Positions 1 through 10,406 of a DNA stretch of 64,000 nt are shown here, one piece after another. Made by a program: the position numbers and the translations under genes. The stretch's first letter is position 1; every line of letters begins with the position of its first letter. The notes beneath the pieces were generated by a model. The model was given only the letters and a program-made list of their open reading frames with translations. It had not been told where the DNA came from and did no database searches. Origin of the DNA: Massilia sp. 9I (GTDB lineage: Bacteria; Pseudomonadota; Gammaproteobacteria; Burkholderiales; Burkholderiaceae_D); the NCBI RefSeq assembly GCF_902506415.1, contig NZ_LR733275.1, positions 2,333,795 through 2,397,794 on the forward strand. The letters run 5' to 3'.

Positions 1-573
1 CCGCCAGCCGTCCGTGACCAGGTCGCGGTCGAGCCAGACGGTCACCATGTCGACACCCTCGCCACCGGCGTCGCTGGCCTGGATGCTGACAGGCAGGATC
101 GCCTTGCCGCTGCTGACGTCGATGATGGAAGGCAGGTTCAGGCCCTTCAGCACCGGCGCCGTCACATCGGCCGGGCGTCCCGTGACCGACAGCGTGGTAT
201 TCATGCCGAGCGCCTTGAGCTGCGCGGTCTCGTACTGGGCCACGTTGCCGGCTTTGTCGGTCAGCCAGACGCTGGTGACAGTGTAGGTTCGGACCGGGGT
301 CTTGCCCAGCAAGGTGTAGTCGGCGAACGCGGCATTCGGCGTATCGTCGCCAAAGCCATTGGGCTGGGAAACATAGCCGAACTGCAGCATGTAGCCATCG
401 TGCGCGAGAAGCTCGAGCTGCTGGTCCAGCCAGATGCTGACGTAGCTCAGCCCGGAACCATCGGCGCCGTCGTCACCTTCGACCTCGATGCGGAAGCTCT
501 GGGGGCCCTTCCCGATATCGATCACGGAAGGGAGGACGAAGCGTTTCAGTACAGGAGCTTTGGTATCGGTCAT
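1..573 (-). CDS. Repeat protein, N-terminal part (cut by window edge)
   Basis: This open frame starts at an ATG at 573 and runs to the left edge without a stop, giving 191 residues of a longer protein. It contains two diverged copies of a module of about 50 residues. Copy 1 (residues 2-54) begins TDTKAPVLKRFVLPSVID and contains VSIWLDQQL. Copy 2 (about 139-190) begins DVTAPVLKGLNLPSIID and contains VTVWLDRDL. There is no signal peptide, so if the protein is exported a C-terminal signal (type I secretion) is likely; that is inference. The modules look like beta-sandwich, Ig-like repeats of surface or secreted proteins. I cannot name the family. It is divergent from the blaI operon. Confidence 0.72.
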   Translation of the reverse strand, partial: MTDTKAPVLKRFVLPSVIDIGKGPQSFRIEVEGDDGADGSGLSYVSIWLDQQLELLAHDGYMLQFGYVSQPNGFGDDTPNAAFADYTLLGKTPVRTYTVTSVWLTDKAGNVAQYETAQLKALGMNTTLSVTGRPADVTAPVLKGLNLPSIIDVSSGKAILPVSIQASDAGGEGVDMVTVWLDRDLVTDGWR

Positions 574-771
574 GGCAAACGAAAGGCAAGACAGGTCAAT
601 CCTGCAAGTTTATCGTTATTACGTTAGGGAAAAATCACAGAAAGCCACGCGCGACGCCTGTGCGTTTGCTGGAGGCGCCCGCTTTATCCACGGCGCATTC
701 AGGCCCGGCCTCGCCCACGGACGTCAGCCCTTACCCGTAGCACATAACGTATGTACCGCGCGCGAAAACTG

Positions 772-787
772 TAGACACGCGTGTCTA
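772..787. promoter_or_regulatory. Perfect 16-bp palindrome, likely BlaI operator
   Basis: TAGACACGCGTGTCTA is its own reverse complement. It lies 41 bases upstream of the blaI start and overlaps a second palindrome, TGTCTAGACA (782-791). BlaI/MecI repressors bind dyad sites containing TACA/TGTA-type half sites, and the operon's first gene is such a repressor, so autoregulation is the natural reading. Binding itself is inferred. Confidence 0.6.
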
Positions 788-828
788 GACAGACTATTCT
801 AGGACGCATCAACCACGTGAGGACGCTC

Positions 829-1224
829 ATGCCACGCAAACCCGATACCCCCAAGCCGACCCCGGCCGAACTCGAACTCCTGCAGGTACTGTGGCCACTG
901 GCCTCCGGCACTGCCAAGCAGGTCCACCAGGAGATGCAGAAGACCAAGCCGGAGGTGACTTACGCCACCGTGCTGCGCCTGATGCAGATCATGCACGGCA
1001 AGGGCCTGCTGGTGCGCGACGAGAGCGAACGCTCGCACGTCTACGCTCCGGCCCATGCCCAGGACTCGGTCGAATCCAATCTGCTCAAGGATTTGATGCA
1101 GCGCGCCTTCGCCGGCTCGGCCAAGGCCCTGGTGCTGGCCGCGCTGAAGACCGGCATCTCGAAGAAGGAACGGGAAGAGATCGAGGAACTGCTGCGTGAA
1201 GACCAGCCGGGGGACAAGAAATGA
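829..1224 (+). CDS. blaI: BlaI/MecI/CopY family transcriptional repressor
   Basis: A 131-residue winged-helix repressor of the penicillinase-repressor family. The N-terminal DNA-binding part carries the family pattern PTPAELELLQVLWPL and the recognition-helix region VTYATVLRLMQIMHGKGL (about residues 45-62). The C-terminal part would dimerise and, in known members, is cut by the partner M56 protease. I chose the ATG at 829 because GTGAGG sits a few bases upstream and the protein then begins MPRKPDTPKPTPAE as in relatives; an upstream in-frame start at 781 would add 16 residues lying over the operator palindrome. The stop overlaps the next start (ATGA), so it is co-translated with the M56 protease. 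Confidence 0.9.
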   Translation: MPRKPDTPKPTPAELELLQVLWPLASGTAKQVHQEMQKTKPEVTYATVLRLMQIMHGKGLLVRDESERSHVYAPAHAQDSVESNLLKDLMQRAFAGSAKALVLAALKTGISKKEREEIEELLREDQPGDKK

Positions 1225-2477
1225 GCGCCGGCGACATCGTAACCAGTCTCGGCTGGACGCTGGTGCACTTCCTGTGGCAGGGCGCGCTGATCGGCTGCGC
1301 CACCGCCCTCTTCCTGACCATGCTGAGGAACGCGAAACCGCAGGCGCGCTACCTGGCCGCCTGCACCGGCCTCGCCCTGTGCCTGGCCTGGCCCGCCCTC
1401 GAGCTGGCGCTGCGCCTGACGGGCGAGAGCGGCAAACGCGGCGACGCGATGCTGCTGTTTACCGCCGGCCTGGTAGCGGGTACGCCGGTCGACGAAGGCT
1501 GGGGCGCACTGCTGGACGACCAGCTGACCTGGATCGTGGGCACCTGGGCGGTGTGCGCGCTGGCGATGGCGCTGCGCATGGTCGCGGGCCTGCTGTGGAT
1601 CGGCCGCGCCGCCGCTCACGAGCGCCAGGATCCTGCCTGGCAAGCACGCGTCGAGCGCCTCGCCGCCGGATTCGGCATCACCCGTGCGGTGCGCCTGCGC
1701 GTGGTCGAACGCCTCGGCAGCCCGGTCACGGCCGGCTGGTGGCGTCCCGTCGTGCTGGTGCCCGCCGCACTGGTCTCCGGCATGCCAGCCCACCTGCTGG
1801 AAGCCCTGCTGGCCCATGAAATGGCGCACATCAAGCGCCACGACTACCTGGTCAACCTCGGCCAGAACGTGGTCGAGACCCTGTTCTTCTACCACCCGGC
1901 GGTCTGGTGGATGTCGAGCCGCATCCGTGTGGAGCGGGAACAGATCGCCGACGATTTCGCGGCACGGACACTAGGCGAACCGCGGCGCCTGGCCCTGGCC
2001 CTTTCCGAGCTGGAGAAACTCCAGTTTTCCACCCACCACCTGGCCCAGGCGGCCAACGGAGGAGATCTTATGTCACGCATCAAACGCTTGATTCGCCCAG
2101 ACACGCAGGCACTGAACTGGAAGGCAGCCATTCCCGTACTGGGCCTGGTCATCGGCGCGGTGAGCTTCGCCCATGCGGCGCCGACCAAGCCGGTCAAGGC
2201 CGATACCGAGGCCGTGCTCGACCTCAAGACCTGCAAGCGCCCCGATTACCCGGCCGAATCGATCAAGCAGAACCAGACCGGGACCGTTACCCGCGGCTTC
2301 CTGGTGGCGAAGAACGGCAAGGTGAAGGAATCGAAACTGAAGAAGTCGTCCGGCCACCTGGCGCTCGACGAGGCGGCGCAGACTGCGCTGCAGAAGTGCA
2401 CGTTCAAGGCGGCCACCGCCAAGGGAAAGCCGGTCGAAAGCTGGGCCGCGGTGCAGTACGTCTGGACGCTGGAGTAA
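1221..2477 (+). CDS. M56 (BlaR1-like) metallopeptidase fused to TonB C-terminal domain
   Basis: A 418-residue inner-membrane protein. Residues 1-130 hold several hydrophobic helices. The zinc site HEMAH is at 199-203, with a downstream EREQIADDFA (238-247) supplying the expected third ligand. A further membrane segment lies near 303-320 and ends in AHA. Residues about 335-418 are a TonB C-terminal-type domain (CKRPDYPAESIKQNQTGTV ... VQYVWTLE). In classic BlaR1 the C-terminus is a penicillin-binding sensor; here a TonB-like module replaces it, so the sensed signal is probably not a beta-lactam. It would cleave the BlaI-type repressor encoded just upstream. It overlaps blaI by four bases and is followed by a stand-alone TonB-like gene. 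Confidence 0.88.
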   Translation: MSAGDIVTSLGWTLVHFLWQGALIGCATALFLTMLRNAKPQARYLAACTGLALCLAWPALELALRLTGESGKRGDAMLLFTAGLVAGTPVDEGWGALLDDQLTWIVGTWAVCALAMALRMVAGLLWIGRAAAHERQDPAWQARVERLAAGFGITRAVRLRVVERLGSPVTAGWWRPVVLVPAALVSGMPAHLLEALLAHEMAHIKRHDYLVNLGQNVVETLFFYHPAVWWMSSRIRVEREQIADDFAARTLGEPRRLALALSELEKLQFSTHHLAQAANGGDLMSRIKRLIRPDTQALNWKAAIPVLGLVIGAVSFAHAAPTKPVKADTEAVLDLKTCKRPDYPAESIKQNQTGTVTRGFLVAKNGKVKESKLKKSSGHLALDEAAQTALQKCTFKAATAKGKPVESWAAVQYVWTLE

Positions 2478-2569
2478 GCTCGCGGCTGCTGCTGTGCTAC
2501 GATCGCTTGCCGGGCAGGGACGCCTGCCCGCTTCCGTGGATGAAGCACAGACAGAAGAATGGAGATCGC

Positions 2570-2956
2570 ATGTCAGCCCTCAATCATTTAGCGCGACCAG
2601 CACAGTACGCCAGGGCCGGCCTGTTCGCAGTGGCACTCGCACTGGCGGCACCCGGGATCAAGGCCATGCAAGCGGCGCCCGAGTCCCGTCCCTTGATGGA
2701 TACCACGACTTGCAGCAGGCCTGTGTATCCGGAAGAAGACGCACGGCTGAAGAACACTGGCACAGTGACGATGCAATTCCTTCTCGGCCCCGACGGCAGG
2801 GTGATCGAATCGAAGATCCAGAAATCGAGCGGCTTCCGCAGCCTGGACGAAGCGGCGCGCTCGGCGCTGGTCAAATGCCGTTTCCGTCCGCCGATGGTCG
2901 ATGGAAAGCCTGTGCAGGCATGGACGGCAGTCCAGTATGTCTGGACGCCGGAATAA
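2570..2956 (+). CDS. Small exported TonB-like protein
   Basis: A 128-residue protein with an N-terminal hydrophobic signal (RAGLFAVALALAAPGIKA) followed almost directly by a TonB C-terminal-type domain (about 45-128: CSRPVYPEEDARLKNTGTV, SSGFRSLDEAARSAL, AVQYVWTPE). It is clearly homologous to the last 85 residues of the preceding M56 protein, with the same CxRPxYP start and VQYVWTxE end, so one arose from the other by duplication. It has no TonB transmembrane anchor, proline-rich span or ExbB/D partner, so classical energy transduction is unlikely; it may be periplasmic. GGAG lies 6 bases before the chosen ATG. A terminator follows. Confidence 0.82.
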   Translation: MSALNHLARPAQYARAGLFAVALALAAPGIKAMQAAPESRPLMDTTTCSRPVYPEEDARLKNTGTVTMQFLLGPDGRVIESKIQKSSGFRSLDEAARSALVKCRFRPPMVDGKPVQAWTAVQYVWTPE

Positions 2957-2971
2957 ACTCCGGCAAAAAGA

Positions 2972-3028
2972 AAGCCCGGCACACCAGCGCGCCGGGCTTG
3001 CTCCACATGGGCGGCACGGGCCGCCCAT
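2972..3028 (+). terminator. Double hairpin terminator after the blaI operon
   Basis: Two perfect stems lie between the convergent gene ends. AAGCCCGGC/GCCGGGCTT spans 2972-2999. ATGGGCGGC/GCCGCCCAT spans 3007-3028 and is followed by TGTTTTCTTT. The second suits Rho-independent termination of the plus-strand operon. Either may also stop the scoAB transcript. Confidence 0.75.
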
Positions 3029-3037
3029 TGTTTTCTT

Positions 3038-3688
<651 letters not shown>

Positions 3689-3708
3689 GTTCTGTCTCCG
3701 GTCTGATC

Positions 3709-4407
3709 TTAATTGGCGCGCACGGCGCGCTGCTCGATGCGCTTTTCCGGCGTCGGGTTGTGGACGATGCGGTGCACGAAGATGCTCGGGGTGTGCACCT
3801 GGTCCGGATCGATCTCGCCGATCTCGACCAGCTCTTCGACTTCGACGATGCAGATCTTGCCGGCCATCGCGACGTTCGGGTTGAAGTTGCGCGCGGTCTT
3901 GCGGTACAGCAGGTTGCCGGCCTTGTCGGCCTTCCATGCCTTGACCAGCGAGACGTCCGGCAGCAGCGAGCGCTCCATCACGTAGTGCTCGCCGTCGAAT
4001 TCGCGGGTTTCCTTACCGTCGGCGACGATGGTGCCGTAGCCGGTTTTGGTGAAGAAGGCCGGGATGCCGGCGCCGCCGGCGCGCAGCTTCTCGGCCAGGG
4101 TGCCCTGCGGGGTGAATTCGAGTTCGAGTTCGCCGGCCAGGAACTGGCGCGCGAATTCCTTGTTCTCGCCGACGTAGGACGAGATCATCTTCTTGATCTG
4201 GCGGGTTTCCAGCAGCTGGCCCAGGCCGAAGCCGTCCACGCCCGCATTGTTCGAAATGGCCGTCAGGTTCTTCACGCCGGAATCGCGCAGCGCCGCGATC
4301 AGCGCCTCGGGAATACCGCACAGGCCGAAGCCGCCCACGGCGATGGTCTGGCCATCTGCCACGATGCCGGCCAGCGCCGACTTCGCATCAGGATACACTT
4401 TATTCAT
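3709..4407 (-). CDS. scoA: 3-oxoacid CoA-transferase subunit A
   Basis: The 232-residue alpha subunit, partner of scoB. It has the CoA-binding glycine motif [10 protein letters not shown] at 25-34, plus [10 protein letters not shown] and [17 protein letters not shown], both typical of subunit A. A GGGACGGG ribosome-binding site stands just before the ATG. It is first in the scoAB operon and divergent from a PAS-LuxR regulator at 4548, with palindromic sequence between them, so that regulator is a plausible controller. Confidence 0.92.
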   Translation of the reverse strand: MNKVYPDAKSALAGIVADGQTIAVGGFGLCGIPEALIAALRDSGVKNLTAISNNAGVDGFGLGQLLETRQIKKMISSYVGENKEFARQFLAGELELEFTPQGTLAEKLRAGGAGIPAFFTKTGYGTIVADGKETREFDGEHYVMERSLLPDVSLVKAWKADKAGNLLYRKTARNFNPNVAMAGKICIVEVEELVEIGEIDPDQVHTPSIFVHRIVHNPTPEKRIEQRAVRAN

Positions 4408-4464
4408 ACCCGTCCCTTTTATAAGTTAAGCCGCACAGCTCTTCTGTACTTCAGAGTAGATTCT

Positions 4465-4510
4465 CAGCATAAAATACGCTGTACCGAATAACAATACCGT
4501 AGAAATACGG
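4465..4510. promoter_or_regulatory. Two inverted repeats between scoA and the PAS-LuxR gene
   Basis: CAGCATA-AAA-TACGCTG (4465-4481, one mismatch) and CCGTA-GAAA-TACGG (4497-4510, perfect but short) lie in the 140-base divergent intergenic region. They are candidate sites for the adjacent LuxR-type regulator. The arrangement is seen; the binding is inferred. Confidence 0.35.
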
Positions 4511-4547
4511 GCCGGACCTTGACACGCCGGACTTCGATCCAGATCAG

Positions 4548-5105
4548 ATGAACGCAGCCCACGCAATCGATTACGAGATGATATTCCAGCATGCACCGGT
4601 GGGAATGTGCGTGTCGGTCAACCGGGTGATCCAGTCCTGCAACCTCGCGCTGGCGGCGATGTTCGGCTACGGCGAGGGCCAGCTGCACGGCCAGTCATTC
4701 AGCGTGCTCTACCCGACCATGGACGAATTCCTGCGCACGGGCGACCGCATCGTCCCGATCATGAATGCGAAGGGACGCTATTCGGACGAGCGCATCATGC
4801 GTCGCGCGGATGGCGAACTGTTCTGGTGCCACGTGACCGGGCGTGCGCTCGACCCGAGCCAGCCGCTGGGTGCGGGCGTATGGACCTTCGAAGATGTCAG
4901 CGAAAAGCGGCCGGTGTCGGCGGAACTGACTCCGCGCGAGCGCGAGATCGCGGCGCTGCTGGTCGAGGGCAAGACCAGCAAGATGATCGCGCGCGATACC
5001 GACCTGAGTCCGCGCACCGTGGAGATGCACCGGGCCAGCCTGATGCGCAAGTTCTCCGCATCGACCTCGTCGGAGCTGGTGCACAAGCTGGTGGGCGCGC
5101 GCTAG
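4548..5105 (+). CDS. PAS domain LuxR-family transcriptional regulator
   Basis: A 185-residue regulator. The N-terminal PAS fold (about 8-122: FQHAPVGMCVSVNRVIQSCN, FGYGEGQLHGQSF, WTFEDVSEKR) probably senses a small molecule or redox state. The C-terminal LuxR helix-turn-helix (about 124-182: LTPREREIAALLVEGKTSK, LSPRTVEMHRASLMRKF) binds DNA. There is no receiver domain, so it is a one-component sensor. It is divergent from scoAB and may control it. A broken second copy lies at 7459-7570, where VTGR, LQP and FEDVSEKRPV-like stretches survive. Confidence 0.85.
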   Translation: MNAAHAIDYEMIFQHAPVGMCVSVNRVIQSCNLALAAMFGYGEGQLHGQSFSVLYPTMDEFLRTGDRIVPIMNAKGRYSDERIMRRADGELFWCHVTGRALDPSQPLGAGVWTFEDVSEKRPVSAELTPREREIAALLVEGKTSKMIARDTDLSPRTVEMHRASLMRKFSASTSSELVHKLVGAR

Positions 5106-5349
5106 ACGTCGATCGACCCGATCTCGATCACCAGGCCGTCGCGCTCCTTCGTCTTGATGTCGGTGCTGGCATCGAGCCACGCGCTGCGCCCGTCCCTCAT
5201 GCGGCTGAAGTCGCCTGTCGCCCTTGCCCGTTGGCGTGTCGCTGATCATGTAGTCGGAACGCAGGGAGTTCCGATCACTCGATCGCGGCGCGCAGCACCT
5301 GGCGCTGGCCGTAGCTGACCGGGGCCGCATAGTGCAGGTTTAGGTCCAT
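5102..5349 (-). pseudogene. Small unidentified gene broken by two frameshifts
   Basis: On the minus strand an ATG at 5349 follows a good ribosome-binding site (CGGAGGCGCTC). It opens a frame reading MDLNLHYAAPVSYGQRQVLR and stops after 24 codons. Plausible coding sequence resumes in a second frame (NSLRSDYMISDTPTGKGD) and then a third (DFSRMRDGRSAWLDASTDIK ... GLVIEIGSIDV), ending in a stop at 5102 that touches the end of the PAS-LuxR gene. Joined, these would make about 80 residues. I do not recognise the family. This accounts for most of the gap 5106-5456; the remainder (5350-5456) shows nothing I can identify. Confidence 0.45.
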
Positions 5350-5456
5350 GAGCGCCTCCGGCCGCGGATTTCGCGCATCTGACCGTAGTCGTGGCCGATG
5401 TTGGTGAGCGGCGCGGCAGCTCAGACTCGGCCCATCAGCGGCTAACCTCCTTCTTC

Positions 5457-7016
5457 TTACGCATACAGGCTCCAGGCCTGGTCGCGGATACGGCCCAGCA
5501 AGAGCTTGAGGTCCGGGTCGAGACGGCGGTCTTCCTCGACCGGGGCCACGTCCTGGCCGAGCAGCTCGAGCATGCCGGCCAGCGGCGCCGGCAGCGTCTT
5601 GGCCGGGTCGACGCGCAAGCGCAGCCACACGCCCTGGCGCACCGTGATCAGGAGCGCGGCGGCGACCTGCTCGGTCAGTTCCAGCACGCGCAGGCAGTCG
5701 CGCGCGGCGATCGTGCCCATGCTGACCTTGTCCTGGTTGTGGCACTCGGTCGAACGCGAGAACACCGAAGCCGGCATGGTGAGCTTGAGCGCTTCGGCGG
5801 TCCAGGCCGAAGCGCTGATCTGCAGCGCCTTCAGGCCGTGGTTGATCGGCGCCTGCGCGCCCTGCATGCCGGACAAATTGGCCGGCAGACCGGCGTTGTA
5901 GCGGGCGTCGACCAGCAGCGCCATCTGGCGGTCCAGCAGGTCGGCCAGGTTGGCGACCGCGTTCTTCATGCCGTCCATTGCAAACGCGATGTGGCCGCCG
6001 TAGAAGTGGCCGCCGTGCAGCACGCGCTCGCCTTCGGCATCGATGATCGGGTTGTCGTTGGCGCTGTTCAGTTCATTCTCGATGCAGTCGCGGAAGAAGG
6101 GCAGCGCATCGGCCAGCACGCCGATCACGTGCGGAGCGCAGCGGATCGAATAGCGGTCCTGCAGGCGCTTGCCGTTGCGTTCCAGCTGGCCGGCGTACTC
6201 CAGGTCCTGGCGCAGCCAGGCGGCCACGCCCTGCATGCCGGCGTGCGGCTTGACCGAGAACAGGGTCTCGTCGAAATGGTGGTCGTTGCCGTCCAGGGCG
6301 AACGAAGCCAGCGCGGTGATGCGGGTGACCAGGCGCGCCAGGTATTCCGCGCGGTCGAAGGCCAGGCAGGCCAGACCGGTCATCACGGCGGTGCCGTTCA
6401 TGATCGCCAGGCCCTCCTTCGGGCGCAGGCGCAACGGCGCGATGCCGGCTTCCTGCAGGGCCTGGGCGGCGGGCACCTGCACGTCGTCGCGCAGCACTTC
6501 GCGCTCGCCGCACAGCACCGCGGCCAGGTAGGACAGCGGGGTCAGGTCGCCGCTGGCGCCGACCGAGCCTTCGCTCGGGATCAGCGGCAGCAGGCCGGCG
6601 TCGAACAGGCGCACGATCTGTTCCAGAAGCCCGACGCTCACGCCCGAGAAGCCTTTCGACAGCGAGGCAAGGCGCGCCGCCATGACGGCGCGGGTCTGGC
6701 TTGGGTCCAGGTACGCGCCCAGGCCGCAGCCGTGGTAAGTGTAGAGGTGGTGCGGCAGTTCCGGCACCAGCGCCAGCGGCACCTCGACCGTGCACGAGTC
6801 GCCGTAGCCGGTGGTGACGCCATAGATGGTGCCGTCCTCGCGCAGCAGGCGGTCGAGGAAGTCGGCGCCTTTCGCGATGGCGGCGCGGAAGCGCGGGTCA
6901 TCGGACAGGGCCGGGCGGGCGGTCCCGCGCGCGATGGCGACGATGTCTTCCAGCGCCAGGCGCTCGCGGTCGAAGCGCACGGTGCGCTGGGGAGTATTCA
7001 GGTCAGTGAGCTGCAT
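5457..7016 (-). CDS. hutH: HAL/PAL family aromatic amino acid ammonia-lyase
   Basis: A 519-residue lyase that removes ammonia from an aromatic amino acid (histidine, tyrosine or phenylalanine). The MIO cofactor tripeptide Ala-Ser-Gly is at about 154-156 within GSVGASGDLTPLSY. The catalytic loop reads YGVTTGYGD (about 65-73), and the substrate-selectivity region reads LYTYHGCGLG, where the His aligns with the histidine-lyase position. The rest of that region differs from standard HutH (NLVLSH type), so the substrate is uncertain. No hutU/hutI genes are near. The ATG at 7016 is used (a TTG six bases upstream is possible). The remains of an upstream gene overlap its start by 14 bases, so it once lay in an operon. 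Confidence 0.85.
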   Translation of the reverse strand: MQLTDLNTPQRTVRFDRERLALEDIVAIARGTARPALSDDPRFRAAIAKGADFLDRLLREDGTIYGVTTGYGDSCTVEVPLALVPELPHHLYTYHGCGLGAYLDPSQTRAVMAARLASLSKGFSGVSVGLLEQIVRLFDAGLLPLIPSEGSVGASGDLTPLSYLAAVLCGEREVLRDDVQVPAAQALQEAGIAPLRLRPKEGLAIMNGTAVMTGLACLAFDRAEYLARLVTRITALASFALDGNDHHFDETLFSVKPHAGMQGVAAWLRQDLEYAGQLERNGKRLQDRYSIRCAPHVIGVLADALPFFRDCIENELNSANDNPIIDAEGERVLHGGHFYGGHIAFAMDGMKNAVANLADLLDRQMALLVDARYNAGLPANLSGMQGAQAPINHGLKALQISASAWTAEALKLTMPASVFSRSTECHNQDKVSMGTIAARDCLRVLELTEQVAAALLITVRQGVWLRLRVDPAKTLPAPLAGMLELLGQDVAPVEEDRRLDPDLKLLLGRIRDQAWSLYA

Positions 7017-7195
7017 GAGCAAGTTCCGGATCGGGTAGCTGCCAAAAATCGTAGAAGTTGAACCACTCTAACGAGACGCGCCTGACATGGTAATCGAGGC
7101 GGGTGCCATTGTTGCCCAGCATTTCGGTGAGCGCGGCCTCGTGCCTGCTGCGCGGTCGGTTCATCGTCTCGCGCAGGCGTTCGACCTGAAGCTCA
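7003..7195 (-). pseudogene. C-terminal remnant of a gene once coupled to the ammonia-lyase
   Basis: An open minus-strand stretch reads GDGCELQVERLRETMNRPRS, then TRLDYHVRRVSLEWFNFYDF and PDPELAHAAH, with a TGA at 7003-7005 inside the first codons of hutH. The sequence is protein-like (balanced charge, aromatic residues) and the 14-base overlap with hutH is operon-like. An in-frame TAG lies just upstream at about 7208, and no start is evident. I do not recognise the family. I read it as the tail of a decayed gene. Confidence 0.4.
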
Positions 7196-7458
7196 CAGCC
7201 GTCGCCCTAGCGGATGGCGAACAGTGTACAGCGGGCAGCCCGGCACCGGGGCCATGGCGTAGGGCCGATCGGGAAGGTGGAGGCCCGGCCCAGGGAAGGC
7301 GTGGCCACCACGCGCAGACTTCCTGACACGGGTACAAGCACGCCGGCGATGACGACGAATTCGCTCCGCTCGGTCCGTTCGGGCAGCTGCATCGCGACGG
7401 ATGTGGTCGTCCAAGTTACCTGTATCAGGCGATCGACCCGGTGCAAGATCAGCGTCAG

Positions 7459-7570
7459 GTGACCAGCCGGTTGACCGATTCGCTCCAGCCGCCGGGCGCG
7501 AGCGTGCACACTTCGAAGACGTCAGCGAGAAGCGTCCTGTGCCGACGAAATCGATACCCGACGAACGCGG
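7459..7570 (+). pseudogene. Frameshifted fragment of a second PAS-LuxR regulator
   Basis: The stretch translates as VTSRLTDSLQPPGASVH in one frame, then after a one-base shift as FEDVSEKRPVPTKSIPDER. The intact regulator at 4548 has VTGRALDPSQPLGAGVWT followed by FEDVSEKRPVSAELTPRER. The match covers the end of the PAS domain and the linker and stops before the helix-turn-helix. The DNA is also nearly identical over the FEDVSEKRPV codons. The rest of 7196-7833 shows no other coding sequence I can support. Confidence 0.7.
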
Positions 7571-7833
7571 GGGGCCCCGCGCACCAAAACATTCCACGGA
7601 ACATTCCTGCATAGGGAATGCCTTGAGCTCATTGAGCGAAATCAAGGCCAGTCTTGAGATAAAGCGAAAGATGCTCTTAATGCGAGCAGAACCGCTGGGT
7701 GCGCAACGGCGGCGCATCCCTTGCACCGGCTCAGTCAACCCAAGCCGGCGTCGCCATCCTACTCTGCCCGGCCATCAGTCGACCGCGGTATCGCACGCCG
7801 TGGACGTGATCGGCCAGGCCATTGCAGGCGATC

Positions 7834-8409
7834 ATGAAGAGCAGAAGGGAACTCGACCTGGAACTCGTCACCGCTGCGCAGGCTGGCGATATTCAGGCAT
7901 TCAACACGCTCGTCCGCCGCTATAAGACGCGGCTTACTCGCTACCTTTCAAGCTTCCTGCGAGATTATGGCGACACCGAAGACGTCGCGCAGGAAACTTT
8001 GATCAAGGCCTACTTGGGACTGCACAGTTTTCGTGGCGATTCCTCGTTCGCGACCTGGCTGTTCCGGATCGGGATCAATACCGCGAAGCGCACACTGGTG
8101 CACAACCGGCGCCGCTTCCCACCCATGTCGGAACTGACGGACGATACCGCTGGCAGCCTGCAGCACTCCGGCTCGGAGACGGACTTTGACAGCCCGGAAG
8201 CGACCATGGAGACGAAGCAGGTGCTTGCCAAGCTCAACACAGCTCTCGACGAGCTGCCGACCGAGCAGCGTACTGCCCTTATCCTGCGCGAGCTGGAGGG
8301 CTACACGTATGACGAAATCGCCGAACAGATGCACACGCCGGTCGGGACGGTCCGCAGCCGCATCCACCGCGCGCGCGACACCATCGCCGCCCTCCTCAGG
8401 AAGGACTGA
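7834..8409 (+). CDS. ECF-type RNA polymerase sigma factor
   Basis: A 191-residue sigma-70 family factor of the RpoE-like ECF type. Region 2 contains DTEDVAQETLIKAYLGLHSF followed by SSFATWLFRIGINTAKR. A low-complexity acidic linker follows (about 90-125), then region 4 (LPTEQRTALILRELEGYTYD, EIAEQMHTPVGTVRSRIHRA). The ATG at 7834 starts MKSRRELDLELV; a TTG four codons earlier is possible. No anti-sigma gene follows: the next feature is a hairpin and then a convergent gene. The signal it answers cannot be read from this window. Confidence 0.88.
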   Translation: MKSRRELDLELVTAAQAGDIQAFNTLVRRYKTRLTRYLSSFLRDYGDTEDVAQETLIKAYLGLHSFRGDSSFATWLFRIGINTAKRTLVHNRRRFPPMSELTDDTAGSLQHSGSETDFDSPEATMETKQVLAKLNTALDELPTEQRTALILRELEGYTYDEIAEQMHTPVGTVRSRIHRARDTIAALLRKD

Positions 8410-8440
8410 AGCGGGAGTGGCTGCCCGGGCTGGACGTAAA

Positions 8441-8493
8441 ACGCCCGGTGCATGGCACCGGGCGTCGCGGGTAGCCGGTCCGTACAGGACCGG
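8441..8493 (-). terminator. Hairpins between the sigma factor and the DUF4832 gene
   Basis: ACGCCCGGTG/CACCGGGCGT (8441-8465, 5-base loop) is a perfect 10-bp stem followed on the minus strand by a short T run (TTTA), suiting termination of the minus-strand gene. A second stem, CCGGTCC/GGACCGG, spans 8475-8493. Either may also end the sigma-factor transcript. Confidence 0.6.
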
Positions 8494-8507
8494 CCGGGAG
8501 GGCACGC

Positions 8508-10406
<1,899 letters not shown>

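Noticed and set aside
5391..7061. A 556-codon plus-strand frame over the ammonia-lyase
   Set aside because: The minus strand carries the MIO motif and the whole lyase. The plus frame is a shadow rich in Gln, His and Arg.
7207..7509. A 100-codon minus-strand frame upstream of the lyase
   Set aside because: It ends in the TAG just before the coding-like tail at 7195 and overlaps the PAS-LuxR remnant on the other strand. Its sequence shows no clear family, so I could not support it as a gene.
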